This document shows, one piece after another, positions 60,152-64,000 of a DNA stretch of 64,000 bases; position 1 is the stretch's first letter, and every line of letters begins with the position of its first letter. Under the pieces are notes generated by a model. It made no database searches and was not told the DNA's origin. It was given only the letters and a program-made list of their open reading frames with translations. The position numbers and the translations under genes are program-made. Source of the DNA: Morella rubra (taxonomy: Eukaryota > Streptophyta > Magnoliopsida > Fagales > Myricaceae); assembly GCA_003952965.2 (NCBI GenBank), contig CM025850.1, positions 18,290,376-18,354,375 of the forward strand. The letters are read 5' to 3'.

Positions 60152-60853
60152 TTAGTATCAAAGCCAGGTTAACTAGTTTTCGCCCCGTATTACATGTTTT
60201 AATTTAATCTGTGATGATTGAATAACATGTTTTAATTTCATTTTTAATTTGTTTATGATTGAAATCTTTGTGAGCATGTTAAAAATTTGTTATACATGAT
60301 TTATAATTTGTTTTTCAAATCTGTATGACTTATACACTATGAAATTTGTTTTCACGGTGGTATTTGTTTTAAGATGTGAGTATCTATGAAATTGATTTTA
60401 ACATGAAAATTGTTTTCACTATGCGTATGAGAAGCAAATCCTTATTATTCACTGTGTGTTATAAGAAAATATGTGGAGAGACTGCACTATTTGGTACAAT
60501 GCAGTGTGGAATTTACACAGAAGCAGTGCTGAATGGCCAGAGGGGGTGGAAGTCTAGCGGCCATGGAGGTTACGGACACCACCAGCTACACCTGTGTGGG
60601 ACAAGGGTTTGGCCGGCCCTAGCCGGCCATTCGGGGTTGCCACACCCCTTCTCCAGGGCGTTGTTTGCATAGAGATGTCTGGGTCACACGCCTGGGTCGG
60701 GTGGGTAGAGCAAACTTTTGCCCTAAGTGGCCCAAGAAATTGTGTAGTCTTTTGTTAAATTGTATGTGGGTTATTATGTTAAATTTGGGCAATTTTTTGT
60801 GAAGCCCGTTTTGTTTTTAAAAAGCAATGGCTTGGAAAAAGTTGTGACTGGCC

Positions 60854-61040
60854 CATGTAAAAGCCCAAATCCCTTTGTTTAATTTTTGTAGGTGGCCATT
60901 GGTTGGCCACCAGCAAGGGCCGGTAGCACAGTGGCTGCTGGTGGCCATGTAAAAGCCCAAATCCCTTTGTTTAAAAAAAATTGTAGGTGGCCATTGGTGG
61001 CCACCAGTGCACTGGCCGGTAGCACAGTGGCTGCTGGTGG
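60854..61040 (+). repeat. Tandem duplication, two units of about 91-96 bp
   Basis: Unit 1 60854-60944, unit 2 60945-61040, both CCATGTAAAAGCCCAAATCC ... AGCACAGTGGCTGCTGGTGG with small differences. Confidence 0.88.
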
Positions 61041-61245
61041 CTAGAGCATCTCACGTCCGGCCAGGATCTGGTTGGATATGGCCAGCACAGTGGCTGGTAG
61101 CAGCCAGCCCCCGCTCCTTGGGGCACCAAATGACGCCCAGACATATGTTGTCTGGGTCAACCGTTTGGGCCAAATGGGTAGGGCATTTTTGCCCTACCTG
61201 GCCCAACGGGCTTTAGGCCTGAAAAAAGAGAGAGGGGGCAGATTT

Positions 61246-61322
61246 GTAGGCGCGGGGTTTTGAACCCTGCACGCCAAGGTATTCAAGAAGAGGGCTGATT
61301 GCTGTGCCATTAAGTGGCTTTG
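61246..61322 (-). tRNA. tRNA-like sequence (degenerate, B box intact)
   Basis: On the minus strand GGTTCAAAACC (61256-61266) is a perfect RNA polymerase III B box inside a 5-bp T-stem-like pairing. A weak A-box-like TGGCACAGCAAT lies 40 bases before it. No acceptor stem or anticodon arm could be built, so it is probably a tRNA pseudogene or tRNA-derived SINE piece in the copia leader. Confidence 0.3.
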
Positions 61323-61725
61323 TGTCAGTTTCTGTTTCTTATACTTTATATATATTTGTTTTCTTTTCTTTCTATAAATAAGACAATTTATGTACTATTT
61401 TTTTATTAATATTTATTGTTTTATTTAATTTTTTTAAATAAATAAAAAAATATTAAATGCCTATCTAGTGGGCTGCCAAATTGTATGTTGTAAATGTTAT
61501 TTGTTGTTTATTCATAATTTGTTTGGTGCTAAATTGTAATGCATATTTTTTATGCAATTGAATTAAATTTGTTTAATTCGTGAATTTTATTAATAATCAA
61601 TTGGATATTTATTTCTAACTTACATAGTGGGAGATAATTACTAGCATAGCGAATTTTTTGAACTTATTATGTTGGACAAAATTTAATGGTCCTATAAGGA
61701 TTTTGGAATAAAATTTTTTAAATGT

Positions 61726-64000
61726 GTGCTAATGTCAAATTCGTGCATTGAATGTAGTGAAATGGCCACAAAAAGTGTAGTTGCTGACTTGACCAAGGGA
61801 GAGAAATTGGACGGTACCAACCATGACATGTGGCACAGAAAGATTCAATACCTGCTGAATGAGCAGGAAGTATTAGAGAATTTGACTTCAAGTATTTCCC
61901 AACCTGAAGATGGGAATACTGCCCAACATCGTCGGGACATTGAGGCATACAAAACCTGGGCTAAAAAGGATAGGTGTGCGCGCTTTACTATGTTAAGCAG
62001 CATGCACAACGATCTGATTGGAAAGTTTGAGAACTACCCAACTGCCCAGGAAGTGTGGATCCAATTGAAAGCTGCTTATGGGGTTACATCTGTAACTAGG
62101 TTGTGTGCTCTTACCTTGAGGTTTGAGCAGTGCATTATGGACCCAAAGAATACCATGACAGTCCATCTGAGAAACATGTCTGCCTTGATTCCTGATCTAA
62201 AGATTGCAAGTGTTAATCTCACAGATGAGCAACAAGTTCAGGTTGTGATACGTTCATTGCCATAGTCCAGTTGGGGACAAATGAAACTAGTGCTGACTCA
62301 TAGTGAGAATATCAAGACATTTGCTGATATTTCTCGCCATTTGGAGCTAGAGGCGGAGCACCTGGGTGCGAACCGTCCAACTGCTCTTGTTGCCCAAGGT
62401 GGGCAACACAAGGCATTTAGGCCTAAGAGCAAAGCGGTTGAGAAATCAACAGGTACAACAAAGGGTCTTGGGCCTAATAATGAAAATACTGCAAAGCGTT
62501 GCAGAGGCAAATGTGCTGGCAAGAAGGATAAGACCAAGATGAAATGCTATAACTGTGGTTAGAAGGGTCACTTCGCTCGTGAGTGCACCGAGCTGAAGAA
62601 GGTACCATCTAGACTCAACTCTCTCTTTACTTTTGTTTGTTCACATGTATACGTTGCTCACTCAATCCCTGAATGGATTGTAGATACAGGAGCAACAAGA
62701 CATGTTGCTAGAGATTGAGTTGGATTTGTGGATTACAGGAAACTACAGCAGGTACACAGTACGTTATTTTGGGTATTGGAATGAGAGAAGAAGTGTTAGG
62801 AGTTGGAATTTTTCAACTCAAGATGCGTTTGGAGCGTACGTTACTTTTCCATGATGTGCTCTATGCACCTGGTGTTAAATGTAATCTATTTTCAGTTATT
62901 TCCATGTTAGACCTTGGTTTTAGTTTTCATTTTGATGGGCCACAGATGGATTTTTATTTAAATAAGGCTTTATATGGACAAAGGTTTTTTAAATAATGCT
63001 TTCTTTATGTTGGATTTAGAATGTTCCTCTTTTCCTTACATTACTGATAATGATGATGTTATTTCTAACTCTTGAAATGACATGCTAGACTAGGACACAT
63101 AGGAAAAGATAGAATGGCTAGACTAGCTAGAGAAGGCCTATTGGGGTCTCTCGCTAATGCAAGCCTACTTGTGTGTGAGCCTTGTTTAGCCGGTAAAGCA
63201 TATAGGAAATCTTTTGGTAAGGCACCTAGGGCATCTGATCCTTTAGAATTAGTCCATTCAGATATTTGCAGACTTATGAATGTAAAGGCATGCCATGGCG
63301 CATCTTATTTCCTCACTTTGATAGATGATTATTCCCGTTTTAGTTATGTTGATCGGATCTCCCATCGCTATGAAGCATTGGATTGCTTCAAGCGTTTTTT
63401 GGTAGAGGTTAAGAATCAGAAAGAGAGGAATTTAAAAACTCTTCGAACTGATCAGGGTCGGGAATATCTGTCCACTCAGTTTCAGCAACTGTGTGAGGAA
63501 AAAGGTATACGCAGGCAATTAATGATTCCTAGAACTCCGTAACAAAATGGTGTTGCAGAAAGAAGGAATCGTACTTTATTGGAAATGGTTAGATCGATGA
63601 TGGCATAGGCCAATCTCCCAATATCTTTCTGGGGGGATACTCTTCTGACTGCTGCCTACATCCTTAACCGAGTGCCTTTAAAGTCAGTTCCTAACACCCC
63701 ATATGAATCCTGGAATGGTGCAAAACCTATTTTGGAGCATTTGCAGCCTTGGGGTTCTGCGAGATTTGTTCACAGCACATCCCATAATTTTGGGAAACTC
63801 GGCCCTAGAGCTAACAAACATATCTTTATAAGATACTCAGAAAGCTCAAAGGGATACGTGATGTTTGGTGAACATCCCAATGGCGGAATGACTGAGACAG
63901 AGTCGCGTGATAACACATTCGTTGAGAATGATTTTCCAGATAACGGTGAAGCAAAGAAAAGTCTTGAACTCTTTGAGTTACAAGAGCTTGAAGGGGTCAC
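61726..64000 (+). pseudogene. Copia gag, protease and integrase remains
   Basis: Gag at 61762-62265 (TKGEKLDGTNHDMWHRKIQY, UBN2-like) and Lys-rich tail with a CCHC knuckle (CYNCG at 62546-62560). Protease is near 62670-62710 (WIVDTGATRHVA). GAG-pre-integrase is at 63110-63180, and the integrase core has DDYSRFSYVD (63324-63350) and ERRNRTLLEMVRSM (63557-63600). The edge of the window cuts it. The frame is broken several times. Confidence 0.85.

Larger units (their letters stand above)
60152..61725 (+). other. Long untranslated leader of the copia element
   Basis: Non-coding and in two parts: AT-rich 60160-60470 and 61330-61725 around a GC-rich block 60470-61270 of different base composition (many GGCC, TGGCCA). 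The GC block looks like sequence inserted or captured into the leader. It contains the tandem repeat and the tRNA-like sequence listed separately. Confidence 0.55.
59678..64000 (+). mobile_element. Ty1/copia element, 5' half, continuing past the window
   Basis: A 474-bp 5' LTR (59678-60151, TGTTAG...CTAACA) is followed by a primer-binding-site-like TTAGTATCAAAGCC. Then come an unusually long 1.5-kb leader, gag, zinc knuckle, protease and integrase, up to the right edge. The order protease-integrase marks Ty1/copia. The frame is broken in several places, so it is a fossil. RT, RNase H and the 3' LTR would lie to the right. Confidence 0.88.

Overview
The window looks like nuclear DNA of a dicot plant. 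It has one housekeeping gene with plant-type introns, P-class PPR remains, and plant lineages of LTR retrotransposons, CACTA, MULE and hAT elements. Nothing bacterial, viral (exogenous) or CRISPR-like is present. I cannot name the species. Roughly nine tenths of the 64 kb is mobile-element DNA.

Region 1 (1-26.9 kb) is a stack of nested insertions, solved from their end repeats and target-site duplications (TSDs). A fragment of a Ty1/copia element (RT/RNase H, minus strand) is split by a Ty3/gypsy chromovirus (2229-26213, minus strand). That gypsy element is split in its gag region by a 16.7-kb CACTA DNA transposon (7431-24110, TSD AAG). The CACTA element is in turn split by a gag-only Ty1/copia-like element (15505-20309, TSD TATTA). 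The CACTA element carries three decayed minus-strand genes (a plant transposon ORF, a tnp2-type transposase and a TNP1-like protein). It also has dense clusters of the self-palindromic motif GATCGATC near both ends and in the middle.

Region 2 (26.9-35.8 kb) is the gene island: an LTR-like remnant, then the intact six-exon gene for the coatomer epsilon subunit (29373-33439, minus strand, including a GC-AG intron) with its promoter, a broken PPR gene, and a hAT transposase remnant that runs into an assembly gap of exactly 1000 N.

Region 3 (36.8-55.9 kb) is a giant inverted repeat: two arms of about 7.7 kb (36772-44486 and 44604-52410) around a 117-bp spacer. Each arm holds a Mutator-like element (MULE) inserted in the 5' LTR of a Ty1/copia element, which is itself cut by a gypsy-type LTR lying at the palindrome centre. 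The right-hand MULE is complete (48421-55907, about 200-bp TIRs, 9-bp TSD ATATTTATA). It carries a mudrA-like transposase and a convergent GRF zinc-finger/membrane ORF. The left arm abuts the gap, so the palindrome may be real or an assembly artefact.

Region 4 (55.9-64 kb) holds the rest of the copia LTR, one end of another CACTA-type element with AGCGGC repeats, a solo LTR (58167-59381, TSD AACCT) of the same family as the gag-only element in Region 1, and the 5' half of another Ty1/copia element (LTR 59678-60151, gag-protease-integrase) that runs off the window.
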